64,000 nucleotides of DNA from Aptenodytes patagonicus (lineage: Eukaryota; Chordata; Aves; Sphenisciformes; Spheniscidae), in assembly GCF_965638725.1 (NCBI RefSeq), contig NC_134970.1, positions 8,042,001-8,106,000 of the forward strand, read 5' to 3'. Positions 13,201 through 23,639 of the stretch are shown piece after piece; within the stretch, counting starts at the first letter, position 1; each line of letters begins with the position of its first letter. The position numbers and the translations under genes were made by a program. The notes beneath the pieces are model-generated. The model was given only the letters and a program-made list of their open reading frames with translations. It searched no databases and was not told where the DNA came from.

Positions 13201-14438
13201 CTGCAGGTAAGGAGCTGAAGGGGCCGGCGGAGGGGTTGGCTTCAGTTCCCCTTTCCAAGACATGTGCGTTCGTGGGGCTGTGGGAGCACTTTGCCTGCCC
13301 CGCTTCCTAGATGTGCAAACCGGTCGTCGTGGTTGGTTTTACTTCTGCTCCTTCATGGAGAAATTCCAGCTCCCAGGCAAGAAGGTCTTACGCGGCTCGT
13401 ACTGCGGACGGCTGTCATCTTGCCTCCTGCATACCCTTGCATGCACGATAGCATTGCACTCCTTCAACAGACCCGCGCTGTGGGGAGCATGGCTCTCACG
13501 GGCGCTGGTGTCATTCTTCGCAAAATGCTGGTGGGAAGAGGTATTAGGTGTTGCCTTGGTTATCGAGCATGGAGTCAGTCTAGGGACGTGGGTTTTCTTC
13601 TGCTTCAGTGGGTTTGGGGCACAAAGAAAATGCCAGTGCCGTTAGCTGCAGTCTTGAAGGCTATGGAGCATCATTTCAGGGGTAGTTAGCTCTGCTAAAG
13701 ATAAATCTTCCCCTGATCTGTTGTGATTTGAGATTTCTTTGGTTTTGTGGTGGTGCTGGTTTTTTGATTGGCTTTGTTTTGTTTGACTGTGTTTTTATTT
13801 GTTTTGTGTTTTGTTTCTTTTGCCAGGCTTTTCCTTTTGGCTTTAGAGTTGGTGCTAGGCAGATGCATGGCAGACAAATGGATGCGGCTGCTCATGAATC
13901 GGGCAGTGTGGGCTCGCCTGGAAGACCCCCTGGCTCACCCTGAGGGGGTGTGTCTCCTGACCAGGTAAGAGCCCCAGGGAAATGGCTGCTGGGACCCTTC
14001 TGGCATGCCTGTCCTCAGCTGAAGAATAGTGCCGGCATCAGTGCAAGTGAATTTTGGAGACCTGGCCTGTGGCCGTCCTGGGTAACTCTGTGTCCCTTGC
14101 TTGTGCTCCCTTGTGCAGCGTCCTGCTCCAGGCTGGGCTCGCATCACCCTGTCTGGTGCAGAGCCTCTTGCCATGGCTGGGTTCCCGCTCAGTTAACCTG
14201 CAGGTGACAGCTAGAGCTTTCTTTGCTGAGGTAAGGTGGCGGGGGGGAGGAAGGGTTCAGAGGGGTTTTACTGAGATACTGCTGCTTGGGATGTCTTTTT
14301 TTGTGGGAAGATCCCTGGGGAAAGGGTCCCTGCAGTGGGGCGGTCAGGGGAACGCCCGGCTGGGACCAGGTCCCCATGGCACTGCCTGTGTCATTCCAGC
14401 TCTCTCGGGACGGCAGTACGGCAAGGAGCCATGCGTGA
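1..14438 (+). CDS. Maestro heat-like repeat (MROH) family gene, copy 1, 5' end outside window
   Basis: Large HEAT-repeat protein, probably a cytoplasmic or scaffold alpha-solenoid; the family's biochemical role is little known. Exons read by eye, all with AG/GT borders and matching phases: 1-26 (partial), 142-255, 740-813, 1284-1403, 2393-2500, 2699-2858, 3247-3287, 3578-3719, 4399-4451, 4874-4981, 5230-5349, 5538-5660, 6490-6651, 6872-6994, 7308-7375, 7722-7857, 7963-8058, 8527-8631, 8857-8980, 9949-10058, 10509-10661, 12176-12321, 12570-12717, 13013-13206, 13827-13964, 14119-14230 and doubtfully 14400-14438. The joined frame stays open for about 1,000 codons. Typical MROH stretches include CPEETVMFLHSQL, LRAPKEQLLTCVD and FLLTRFHREPVISSLL. 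An acidic linker of six Glu follows residue Cys in exon 2699-2858. The gene appears intact up to 14230, but the C-terminus looks degenerate. Bases 1-4204 recur at 59797-64000. Confidence 0.9.
10237..10280. repeat. (TG)n-(GA)n microsatellite in MROH intron
   Basis: About 14 uninterrupted TG units are followed by about 8 GA units, inside the intron between exons 9949-10058 and 10509-10661. Confidence 0.95.
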
Positions 14439-14506
14439 GGCAGGCACTGGAAGAGTCCCTCTGCAATACCTGGCCGCAGCCAGCACCAAGGAGTTAATTA
14501 AATAAA
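14400..14506 (+). other. Doubtful last exon and 3' end of MROH copy 1
   Basis: After exon 14119-14230 (ending ...ARAFFAE, phase 0) the next acceptor is TTCCAG at 14394-14399. Reading on in phase gives only LSRDGSTARSHA and a stop at 14436-14438. Another frame of the same exon reads TAVRQGAMREAG, which resembles the conserved TVRQMAVRGLG-type C-terminal HEAT segment of the family. The normal frame therefore seems to be lost by a small indel, and about 20 codons expected before it are absent. The precise stop is uncertain. Confidence 0.45.
14501..14506 (+). terminator. Polyadenylation signal AATAAA of MROH copy 1
   Basis: AATAAA lies about 60 bases after the doubtful in-frame stop at 14438. 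It overlaps the TAA that ends the alternative frame. No closer signal was seen downstream of the last exon. Confidence 0.6.
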
Positions 14507-16940
14507 GCTCATCACAAAATGCCTAGGGGGAAGCATATCTTTTTTTTCCCTGATGGCATCCTCGTGGTTGGTGGGACCACGTGTGGGTTACACAGAGGCT
14601 GGGGGCTGCCAGCTGCGTGGCCCCTCTCAGATCTTCCCGGGCTGGGGATAACAGAGTCACGCCGGGACAGACCCCAGAGCAGGGGTCTCCACACAGGTCT
14701 CTCCACACAGGGAGCCCACCAGCAGAGATGTGGTTTCGACCCTCAGGCTGTTGTGCACACTGCGAGCCCTTGCGAGCCTCTGGTCCCCTGTCCTGGGGGT
14801 CCCACACCATATGTGTGATCCAAACTGAAGACTCCGCAAAGTTTGCTCAAACACAACCCGTGCTCCCGCCTTGCACAGTCATGTTCCTTGACAGAGGTGA
14901 GGATGGAGCTGTAAGAGGGAGTCGAGCCCCTTCCTGGGTTGAACACCACGCTGAGAGGGGGTCCTGCTGTGGAAGGGGCACCAGCAAGGGACAAGGGGCC
15001 GGGGCCGGGGGTTGCCCCGGGCACCTGCAGTGCTGAGGGCTCCGGCAGTCCTGGGAGCTGAGTGTGCCAGGCATGGGGCAAGCGGCTGAGCTGGAGGTGC
15101 TCCAGCGGCAGGCATTTGTATGACGTGGGCTCGGAGGGAGCCGTCCTGCCCCACCGCTGCAGGGGGTCGGTCCCAGGCACATGTGAGTCCTGGCTCCCTG
15201 CACATCGGGCTTTGCACTCTCCTCAAATGGTCTGAGCCTCCTCCCAACCCCACAGAGCTTCTCAGCCCTGCCGGTAACTCCTATTTCCCCCCGACTTGCT
15301 GCTTGCACGGACCAGGCACGTTTGTTCAGCGGCATCTCCTGAAAGAAAGCAAAGGACCAAGAAGCCAGAGACACGGGGAGAGAGGTCCCTGCAGAGTGGA
15401 GTCCCTGGAGAGAAATGTCTTTGGGGGAGGTTTCTCATGTCAGGCCAGGCCAGGAGAAGCGATGAAACTGTGGACTGGGAAGGCTCCAGGAGGCAATAGC
15501 TCGAAGGGGCCGAGCTCTGCCTGCTAGCCTGCTTTATTAGCTCTCCTGACAGCGGTAACAACAGCAACAGCAACCACAACAGCTGCTGAAGACAGGCTGT
15601 TTACAGAGCATAGTCTCCTCTGAGCAAACACAAGCATAACTCTTGACACCTCGCTTCCCCCAAGCAGCCCCCTCCCGCCCCGCTCCTGGGAGAGGAACAA
15701 GCTCTGGGCCGGGTGGGGGGCTGGAGGGAAGCCTGTGATGCTGGCCGGGAGCTCCCAGGGGCCCCGTGACCCCAGGGGCCCCAGGCCAGCATGGCCCCAA
15801 TCCTGTGGCCGTGGTCTCCCAGGGCACGGCCAGGCTGCACTGACCCATTGTGCCACACCACCTCTGTGGGAGGTGAGGGGTCCCCAGGCACTCCCTGTGC
15901 ATGGAGGGCTGGGGGGGCCCAGGCTCTTGGGGTGCTGGGACCCAGAGATTGGGCTGTGGGACGTTGCCTGCTCTGGGAGCAGAACAGGCACCCCGGGCGG
16001 CTCGCTCACGTGTGGCTGTCCCTGTTGCTGCTCTCAAAACTTCAATCAAAAATCCCTCCAGAGGCCAGGACAAACCCCACTTCAGTTGTGGTGCCCCCCC
16101 AATGGCCAACAGATTTCCCTGCCTTCCCACCACGGTCTGACCCCGCCACCCTGAGCCCCAAGGAGCAGAGACGGGTGAGGGCTTTCCAGCAAGGAAGGAG
16201 GGGTGAGAGGGGAAGTTTGCTCATCCAAGGGCTGAAGGAAGGCTCTGGGACGCACGGGGGCTTCCCCACGCCTTGCACCCCAAGGTGAAAGGCCAGGGGC
16301 AGAGCACAGCTGGGGCCAGAGGAGCACAGCTGGAGCTGGGGCTGCCTGACTTAGTCAGGGAGGGAGGGAGGGAAGGCTGTGGGGAGGGATGTCCATGACT
16401 TTTTCTGGGAATGCTGTCTCAGAGCCCAGCCAGAACTAGGGCCATGCCTCCCCACGCTCCTTTGCCTAAACTTCCCACCCTTTGATACAGCTCCTTGATG
16501 CTACCAGCTGGTTTCCAAGGCTGGGCCTGGCAGAGGAGGGAGGAGAGTTGGGGTCGGCCCTTTTTGGCTCCTCAGGCTAGAGAATGACATCCTTAGCTGC
16601 ATCAAGAGGGCAGGCGCGGCGAGAGGGATGATACTGGAACAATCGAGGTTGGAGAGGTGTCCAAGCTCAAGCTCTGCAAGCAAGACCAAAGCAAGCCCTG
16701 CCTCTGGTGACTCGGCTTCCCAGATCACCATGGGATGGAAGGGGACCCTCTGCTGAGGAGCTCTCATGGACAGATGTCCCCACCACAGACATGTACAACT
16801 CCTCCAAGGGTCACTCCGGGAGCCTCAGTAGAAGGCAGAGGCAGCCCTAGGCAGCACTTGGACTTGAGGGACAGTTCCTCTCCCCAGGGGGAGGTGCCAG
16901 CCAAGGAGCCTTTTCCTAAGGGAGCTGGACAGACCATGGA
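14507..16940. other. Intergenic region downstream of MROH copy 1
   Basis: GC-rich sequence without a convincing gene. It holds a 41-base segment (14650-14690) that recurs inverted at 50255-50295, and a minus-strand reading frame ending in a Cys-rich tail at 15537, next to an AATAAA on that strand. Several long open frames are overlapping shadows typical of high GC. Confidence 0.5.
15537..15760 (-). other. Possible minus-strand terminal exon with Cys-rich C-terminus
   Basis: On the minus strand an open frame ends in a Cys-rich tail (SSCCGCCCCCYRCQES) and its stop TAA directly overlaps AATAAA (TAATAAA). An acceptor-like CTCTCCCAG lies upstream, near 15690. The tail comes partly from a (TGTTGC)n-like triplet run, so it may be chance. 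No family was recognised and no further exons were traced. Confidence 0.2.
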
Positions 16941-16942
16941 GG

Positions 16943-17409
16943 CTGTTACATAAGAAAAAGCTCCAACGTGAAGATGGCTTCCAAGACCTGCGCAAGAGAA
17001 CTTGACCGACAGTGACCTGCCCTGTGCAAGAGGGTCTGCTCGTAGAAGAAACCAGACCAAACCGGCTGAAAGTGGCAAAGTTGCAACAAAATAGTGCAAA
17101 CTCTGCTAATAAGTATGCATTAAGCACGCTTGCACGGGGGGTCGCGTGAAGAAATACTCAAAAGCGCATGGTAACAAGCGGTGTCATGGCCAAAGCCAAT
17201 AGGTTATGTAAACTGTAAAAATGAATATCTGAGTAGTCTTAAAACTGTATATAAGGAATGAAGTGTAACATGGGGTCCCTTTGGGCTCCCAGCCGAGAGG
17301 CACCTTAATGCCGGCAATAAAAGCTAGTGTGTACTTCTGCTGCCTTCTTTCCGGTACCTGTGCACAAGCTAGGGGAAAAGAAGAAAATGTGAGCAAGTCC
17401 TTTTTGCTA
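16943..17409 (+). mobile_element. Probable 5' LTR of endogenous retrovirus
   Basis: A TATA-like TATATAAGG lies near 17249 and AATAAA near 17317. A sequence resembling a primer-binding site (TGGCGACCCAGGTGGGAC) follows at about 17415, just upstream of the gag remnant. The left edge (TGTTACATAAG) is an estimate because no flanking duplication could be fixed. Confidence 0.55.
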
Positions 17410-17562
17410 ACGATTTGGCGACCCAGGTGGGACTCTGTGGGTTTCCGACCTGGTGAGTGTAGCTACCACATACAACACAGCTGGCGCTGGGTGAGTTCAC
17501 CCCATTGTCCTTGCGGGGTCCGTGTTCACCGGGAAGGTACTGAAACCGGGGGCAGCGTAAGT

Positions 17563-18990
17563 CATGGGGGGTTCAATAGGTAAGGAAAAACGGGGTTCGC
17601 CGCTGGCAGAAATTCTGCAAAACTGGAAGAAAACTGATGGTACTTCAGGACTCACTAAAGCTCGAAAGCTCGAGCCATAGTTCTCTGCCAGGATGAGGGG
17701 CCAGCTGAAACTCGGGAGGAGATGCCGTTCGAGCAGTGGCCCCTGGAAGGTTCGTCTGATATGAGCAAGCTGACTTTCCTGCATCAACGCTTGGAGGATC
17801 AGAAACCTTAGCAAATGAACTACTGCTCTTAGCAAATGAACTACTGCTCTGTCTGGGATAACTGGGCTTTTAAACAACCAGGCGGATACGGGGATTTGGC
17901 TAAGGTAAGACAGATGGTAACGCACCCAATGCCGGGTGACTCAAAGTCTAAACCCTACCCTCGCTCTGCTTCACCCTGCACCTGCTCCTGCTACTCCTCA
18001 GACCCCTACGCTGTACCCGCCGCTTCCTCCTGAAAATCACGCTCCTGCTTTGCAAGCTCCTATGAGCTTGCTAGTGGCTAGTCCGGCTGCAGGAATGCCT
18101 GTGGCAGCAGGACAGAAACCACCCCCTCCAATATTACATGCCTATGTTTATCAGCCATGGGCTCCAGGAGATTTGACTCAAGGGGCGCAACAGATGCCCT
18201 GGGTACGTGAGGACCCAGAAAAGGTTGCCCAACTCTTCTCTACAATAATAGAGGGACATCACCCCTCTTGGAGGGATGTTCAAGTGCCGTTGCAGCAAAT
18301 ATTTTGGTTGGGAGATAGAGATCGGATTTGGGAAAAAGAGAGAGAATTAGCAAGTCGTGATGGAAACAGACAGCCTTGGCCAAGCGTGGACCCTAATTGG
18401 GATTATAAGAATGCAAATGACCGAGCTGCCTGTGAAACAGCTTGCCATAATCTGGTCCTGGCAATAAAGGCTGCAGGACAAACCGGTGTCAACTGGGAAA
18501 GAGTTCGGGAAGTGAGGCAAAGATCAGAGGAACACCCGAGCGACTTCGGGAGTCGCTTGCGGCAAGCATTGTTGCGATACGGAGGAAGGACGGAAGGTGA
18601 CTTTAATGACGAATTGGCAGTGAGTGCATTTGTCCAACAGGCAGCCCCAGACATTCATAAATACTTTGTGAAGCACGCTCCAGGATGGCAGGGGGAAAAA
18701 AAATCCACAAAAGATATTGTCTCCGGCAGCGTATGTATATGACGGTAGCTCATAAAGACCAAAGAAAGAAACGGAAAGAAGAAAGTGAGAGGAAGTGAGT
18801 ATGTTGGCAGTAGCGATGGGAGGAATCCCGCTGACGAGAGGAAGATGAAGGAATAGGAGAAGGGGTGTGGGAACAGCAGAAGCAATGAGAAGAGGACAAC
18901 TGGACCCAAGTCGTTGCGCACGCTGTAAGAAACCAGGCCACTGGAAGAGAGATTGTCCATTTTGGCCACGAATGACCAGAGGATTTGGGT
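17563..18990 (+). pseudogene. Broken retroviral gag (class I, gammaretrovirus-like)
   Basis: The frame starts with ATG-Gly-Gly-Ser, a possible myristoylation start, but meets a stop after about 40 codons; further stops and a 21-base tandem duplication (17807-17848) follow. A long open capsid-like segment (about 17936-18742) carries SEDP/REDP-type and HHPSW-type positions seen in gammaretroviral capsids. A single zinc knuckle (C-X2-C-X4-H-X4-C, about 18915-18956) lies in another frame, as in gammaretroviruses. The copy is old and cannot encode a full Gag protein. Confidence 0.75.
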
Positions 18991-19129
18991 GGGAATCCCC
19001 CTGTTTGGAAGCCGCCAAGCAGAGAAAATGTTGAGGAGCTGGCAGAATTCCCTCAGTACGACTCTCAACAATGACCGGAGGTGGGAGAGCCTGTAACCCT
19101 TGCGGCGTGCGAACCACTGGTAGGAGATC

Positions 19130-19540
19130 GTGCTCAAGTCGTGATAAAAGTCAGTAATCACACTTTAGAATTTCTGATAGACACGGGTGCAACCGACCCT
19201 ATGCTAAATCAATACTGAGGTGAATTAAGTCAGGAGAAAGTACAAGTGCAGGGAACCGAGGGGCACCCGGTGACACTGGGGATAACAATCCCTTTATTAG
19301 TAGAAGTTGGCCCACATGCATTATACCCTCAGTTTGTGATAATGGAAGGCAGTCCAATTAATTTATTGGGGAGGGATTTACTGGAAAAATTGCAGGCAGG
19401 AGTTATGTTTGAAAACAGGGGCATAGCGTTGGAACTGCCAGAAGTCATTGCTCAGATAACGATGGCTGAGGACTTCCAAGCGATACCCCAAGAATTGAAA
19501 GATGTCCATAAGCCGCCTGGAAAGAAAGAGAGTTTCTAAC
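19130..19540 (+). pseudogene. Retroviral protease remnant
   Basis: The aspartyl-protease active-site motif LIDTGA is read at about 19168-19190, followed by an in-frame stop near 19216. A further open stretch (19246-19539) includes the conserved NLLGRDLL protease C-terminal motif. It lies directly after the gag zinc knuckle, in the usual gag-pro order, and is inactive because of the internal stop. Confidence 0.75.
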
Positions 19541-19730
19541 CATCAGCGCGACACAAAACAGCACATCGAGAACAAAGTTTTGGATCTTCTACATGCTCTA
19601 GAAAAAACAAAACAAGTAGCAGTATTACACCATAAAGCCCACCAGCGAGATACTTCTGACCTGACTGAAGGAAACAATCTTGCTGACGGTGCGGCTAAGG
19701 CAGCAGCTTTACAACCCTTTGTGGCGGCGT
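19541..19730 (+). pseudogene. Pol (RNase H end) remnant fused to protease after deletion
   Basis: An open stretch reads VAVLHHKAHQ and then GNNLADGAAKAAA, matching the C-terminal part of a retroviral RNase H (H-X-X-AHQ ... G-N-X-X-AD-X-AAK-X-AA). The reverse transcriptase that should lie between protease and RNase H is missing, so an internal deletion of more than 1.5 kb is inferred. Integrase and env were not seen. Confidence 0.6.
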
Positions 19731-19789
19731 GCTCCCCCCACCCCACCCACCCCCCCGCGTAAGCAACGACCACCAGTGGGGGTCGTTGT

Positions 19790-20455
19790 GGCTGCATCCA
19801 GCTTATGCTGGACTTCGGGAATGGGTGGCAACACAGTGGCCAAGGGCTGCCTGGAGCAGTGACCCAAACGACTTGCTGATATGCAAATACGACTGTAAGT
19901 CAATCATCTTACTCCATAAATAGTGGACAGCCCAGGGCCCGTTGAGCTCTCCTGCACGGCGGGATCTCCCCTTGAGTAAGGACGCCTCTCAAGGTTACTC
20001 CTCGAGGTTGAGAGGTTCCTTGCCGCAACAGATCCTTGGTAAGTGACTCATAGCACGCTAAACTTTGAAATCTTAGCTAAGTGATATAAAGGATCGGTTG
20101 CGCATATATAATCCTTTAGACATAAACCGTTGACCGAGTCTGGGACTACGTTTGCATCCAGCCGCACCCAGACTCCTCTCTGAGAAGGAGTTTAGAAAGC
20201 AAGGGGGTCCTTTCTGAACCTCATGACTCAACGGGAGGGTCTCCCTGGCAGTTTTGTCTGACCCTGTCCTCTATGCAGTAAATAATCAAGTGTACCTTGC
20301 CATCGAATCTTGTTAAATCACTGTCACGTTTACCATTGAACTTCATTAACTCACACTTTAACTCACTGTTTTCTATCAATAAAGTGTAATTGTTGCTTCT
20401 CTCGCTTACCAGTGAAGTGCACTCTCACGCCATCTGCGACAGGCACCCAGGTTTA
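19790..20455 (+). mobile_element. LTR-like block, same family as the reverse LTR at 33.34-33.80 kb
   Basis: Contains a TATA-like CATATATAAT near 20104 and CAATAAAG near 20380. The segment at about 19968-20016 (CTCCCCTTGAGTAAGGACG ... CTCCTCGAGGTTGAGAG) matches the reverse complement of about 33568-33618. It differs from the LTR at 16.9-17.4 kb, so it is probably a separate solo LTR that replaced or truncated the 3' end of the retrovirus. Edges are approximate. Confidence 0.5.
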
Positions 20456-21714
20456 GTAAGAAGAATTTCTGCTCTGGCCCGGGGCTTAGTCAATGTGCAA
20501 ATACAGTACTTATCCAGGTATGAAACTGAGGGTATCAGTTGATCCCAGGTGCCACATACACTGCACCTTCTTCCATTGTCTCCTGTCGATGAATTGATTT
20601 CCAGTCTCTTCCACCTCATCGCAGCTTAAATAACTGCACTCTGGCTGAGGGCTGACTGGGGGAACTTCTCAGTGCTTTAACTTTGCTTTGGGCTTGGTAG
20701 GAGCACGAGGCTTCATCCCTTTGGCTTGGCCCCCAGCAGAAGGTGGGCCAGTGGCAGGTTTCCAAGTGGTTTGGTGGAACTGAGCTTGTACCCCTACCGG
20801 AGATTAAAACCCGAAGAAACAAAAACCCAGAGAAACTGTGTTAGGAAGTAGCAGAAAAAAAAACCCTCAGGGATGACCAATGTTTAAGACACAGGGGTTT
20901 GGCATTTTGGAGACCAGAGCTCCCAACAGACATGCCTCTTCGAATAGAAACATCCTTTAGCTTTTGATCCTGACGGAACTATTACAGACTGCCCCCATCT
21001 CTACTTTGCAGTTGCCTGAAGCATTTGCTTGTCCATGTCCAGTTCGCTTCCATGCTTGCAAATTATGTTTAATCTGCAAAACAGTTAGTACTATAAACTG
21101 GCAGCCAAACGCCTCTTCTCTCAAAGACGTGAAAACTGCAGTTAAAGGTGACACAGGTACCATGACAGGCCTTCTGGTCTGGGTTAGGATTCAAAAAGCA
21201 GTGTCTTCTGAACCTCTGTTTTCCCACTGCTGCCAACAGCTGGAGAAAGGGTCTGGTTTTGATCAGCTGGATGATCAATGCTAACTACCACGATCCAGTA
21301 CAGGATGTTACACCTCAGGCTTCAGATTTTGGGCCCAACACAAAGGACTGGATAACCTGCCTCCTGCCATTGGACTGACTGCCGTATGGCACATCCCCTG
21401 GCTTCTCAAGCTCTTCCCCAGCAGTCCTCTCCTGGCCACTCTGCTGTAGGCCGCTACATGGTCTCAGGGAACCACGTTCTGGGTCCACTCTGGCATCTCC
21501 CGTCAATGAGGATACAGAGATGCTCGCCCAGCACACTGTGCTCCTCTCCCCTCTTCTGGTCTCTCTGCATTGTCCTTTCCTCATCTCCAGCCACTGGTTT
21601 TGACCTTCAGGCAGATCTCCGCTGCTTGTAAAACTCCCCCGTCAACAAGATGACCACGTCCTCCTGATCCTTCTCAGTGTTGGGAACTTTGGTCTGGAAG
21701 CCAAAACAGAAAAC
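20456..21714. other. Unassigned intergenic sequence
   Basis: No gene, splice-consistent exon or recognisable repeat was found. Short open frames (up to about 106 codons) show no family features. Confidence 0.4.
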
Positions 21715-21773
21715 ACAGGAGGAAACAGGAGGAGGAGGAGGAGTTGGAGGCAACAGGAGGCATCAGGAGGCTT
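21715..21773. repeat. GGA-rich array, left part
   Basis: A short purine-rich stretch (GGAGGAAACAGGAGGAGG, GGAGGCAACAGGAGGCATC). The same motifs resume at 23031, on the other side of the CR1 element. Confidence 0.75.
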
Positions 21774-23030
21774 CACCAAGGGCAAGTCTTGCCTGACCAA
21801 CCTAGTGGCCTTCTATGATGGACTGACTACATCCGTGGACGAGGGAAGAGCTACTGATGTCATCTATGTGGACTTCCGTAAGGCTTTTCACATGGTCCCC
21901 CACAACATCCTTCTCTCTAAATCGGAGAGATATGGATTTGATGGATGGACTATTCGGTGGATAAGGAATTGGCTGGATGGTCGCATCCAGAGGGTAGTGG
22001 TCAACGGCTCGATGTCCGGATGGAGATCAGTGGGACGAGTGGCGTCCCTCAGGAGCCCATATTGGGACCAGTACTGTTTAATGTCTTCGTCAATGACATA
22101 GACAGCGGGATCGAGTGCACCTTCAGCAAATTTGCAGATGACACCAAGCTGAGTGGCGCAGTTGACACACCTGAGGGATGGGATGCCATTCAGAGGGACC
22201 TGGACAAGCTTGAGAAGTGGGTCCTCGTGAACCTCATGAGGTTCAACAAGACTAAGTGGAAGGTCCTGCACCTGGGTCGGGGCAACCGCCAGTATCAATA
22301 CAGGCTGGGGGATGAAGGGATGGAGAGCAGCCCTGCCGAGAAGGACTTGGGGGTACTGGTGGATGAAAAGCTGGACATGAGCCAGCAATGTGCACTCGCA
22401 GCCCAGAAAGCCAACCGTATCCTGGGCTGCATAAAAAAATAAGCGTGGCCAGCAGGTGGAGGGAAATAATTCTGCCCCTCTACTCCGCTCTGGTGAGACC
22501 CCACCTGGAGTACGGCATCCAGCTCTGGAGTCCTCAGCACAAGAAAGACAGTGACCTGCTGGAGCGGGTCCAGAGGAGGCCACAAAAATGATCAGAGGGA
22601 TGGAACACCTCTGCTGTGAGGACAGACTGAGAGAGTTGGGGTTGTTCAGCCTGGAGAAGAGACGGCTCCAGGGAGACCTTATTGCGGCCTTTCAGTACTT
22701 AAAGGGGGCTTATAAGAAAGATGGGGACAGACTTTTTAACAGGGCCTGTAGCGACAGGACAAGGGGGAATGGCTTTAAACTAAAAGAGGGTAGATTCAGA
22801 CTAGATATAAGGAAGAAATTTTTTGCCACGAGGGTGGTGAAACACTGGCACAGGTTTCCCAGAGAGGCTGTAGATGCCCCATCCCTGGAGACATTCAAGG
22901 TCAGGTTCAACGGGGCTTTGAGCAACCTGATCTAGCTGAAGATGTCCCTGCTCATTGCAGGGCGGTTGGACTAGATGACCTTTAAAGGTCCCTTCCAACC
23001 CAAACCACTCTGTGATTCTATGATTCTATG
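21774..23030 (+). mobile_element. CR1 LINE, 5'-truncated, reverse transcriptase part and 3' end
   Basis: CR1 retrotransposon end. Reverse transcriptase signatures are read in order: [29 protein letters not shown]...[23 protein letters not shown] (the catalytic box), then [10 protein letters not shown] and a C-terminal part ending in HWHRFPREAVDAPSLETFK. It is spread over at least three frames (21805-22101, 21945-22442, 22588-22935), so it is frameshifted and inactive. The 3' end carries the CR1 tail GATTCTATGATTCTATG at about 23014-23030. Confidence 0.95.
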
Positions 23031-23436
23031 AAACAAGAGGAGGAGGAGGAAGAGAAAGAGGAGAAGGCCCCAGGAGGAAGACGAGGAGGAGGAGGAATAG
23101 GAGGCATAAGAGGGGGAGGCAGAGGAGGAGGAAGAAGAGGAAGAGAAAAAGGCAACAGGAAGCATCAGGAGGCAACAGGAGAAAGAGGCAAAAGGAGTCA
23201 GCTGGAAGAAACGGGAGGAGGAGGAGAAGGTGGAGGCAGTGGAAGAGGAGACAGAGGACGAGAAAGAGGAGGAAGAAGAGGAAGAAAGGGAGGCAACAGC
23301 AGGCAACAAGAGGCAAGAGGAGGAGGAGACAAAAGGAGGTAAAAGGAGGCAACAGCAGGAGGAGGCAACAGGAGACAAGAGGAGGAGGAGGAGGAGGAGG
23401 AGGAGAAGGTAACAGGAGGCCAGAGGAGGCAATAGG
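23031..23436. repeat. GGA/GAGGAG purine-rich array, right part
   Basis: About 400 bases nearly devoid of pyrimidines on the + strand, built of GGAGGA with interspersed GGCAACAGG and GCATCAGGAGG. The minus strand therefore shows long Ser/Leu-rich frames that are not genes. Confidence 0.95.
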
Positions 23437-23438
23437 GG

Positions 23439-23639
23439 GTTCCTAGAAAGGCTGTCCAGTTCTGCAGCCCTTGGGGTGTTCCTGTCATGGGCTTCACCAT
23501 CTAACACCAAGGCTAGGCTCTTTGGTCCCCCGGGTGCTGCATGTTGCAACAGTGTGGTTTTCCCTCCCGCTGTTGCTGGCATGGACCTCATAACCGGGGG
23601 TATAGCGCCTTCTCCATTAAGGACATCCCGGGCAGCCAG
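23439..23639 (+). repeat. Dispersed ~200-bp repeat, copy A
   Basis: About 90% or better match to 33139-33329, from GGTTCC[CT]A to GGACATCCCGGGCAGCCAG. Copy A carries about 13 extra bases near 23484. Possibly part of an LTR or other element; the family was not recognised. Confidence 0.85.

Noticed and set aside
13305-13690. Possible exon after CTTCCTAG near 13308
   Set aside because: The reading gives no MROH-like sequence, whereas exon 13827-13964 continues phase and sequence correctly.
22971-23591. Ser/Leu-rich 206-codon minus-strand frame
   Set aside because: It is the complement of the GGA-rich array.
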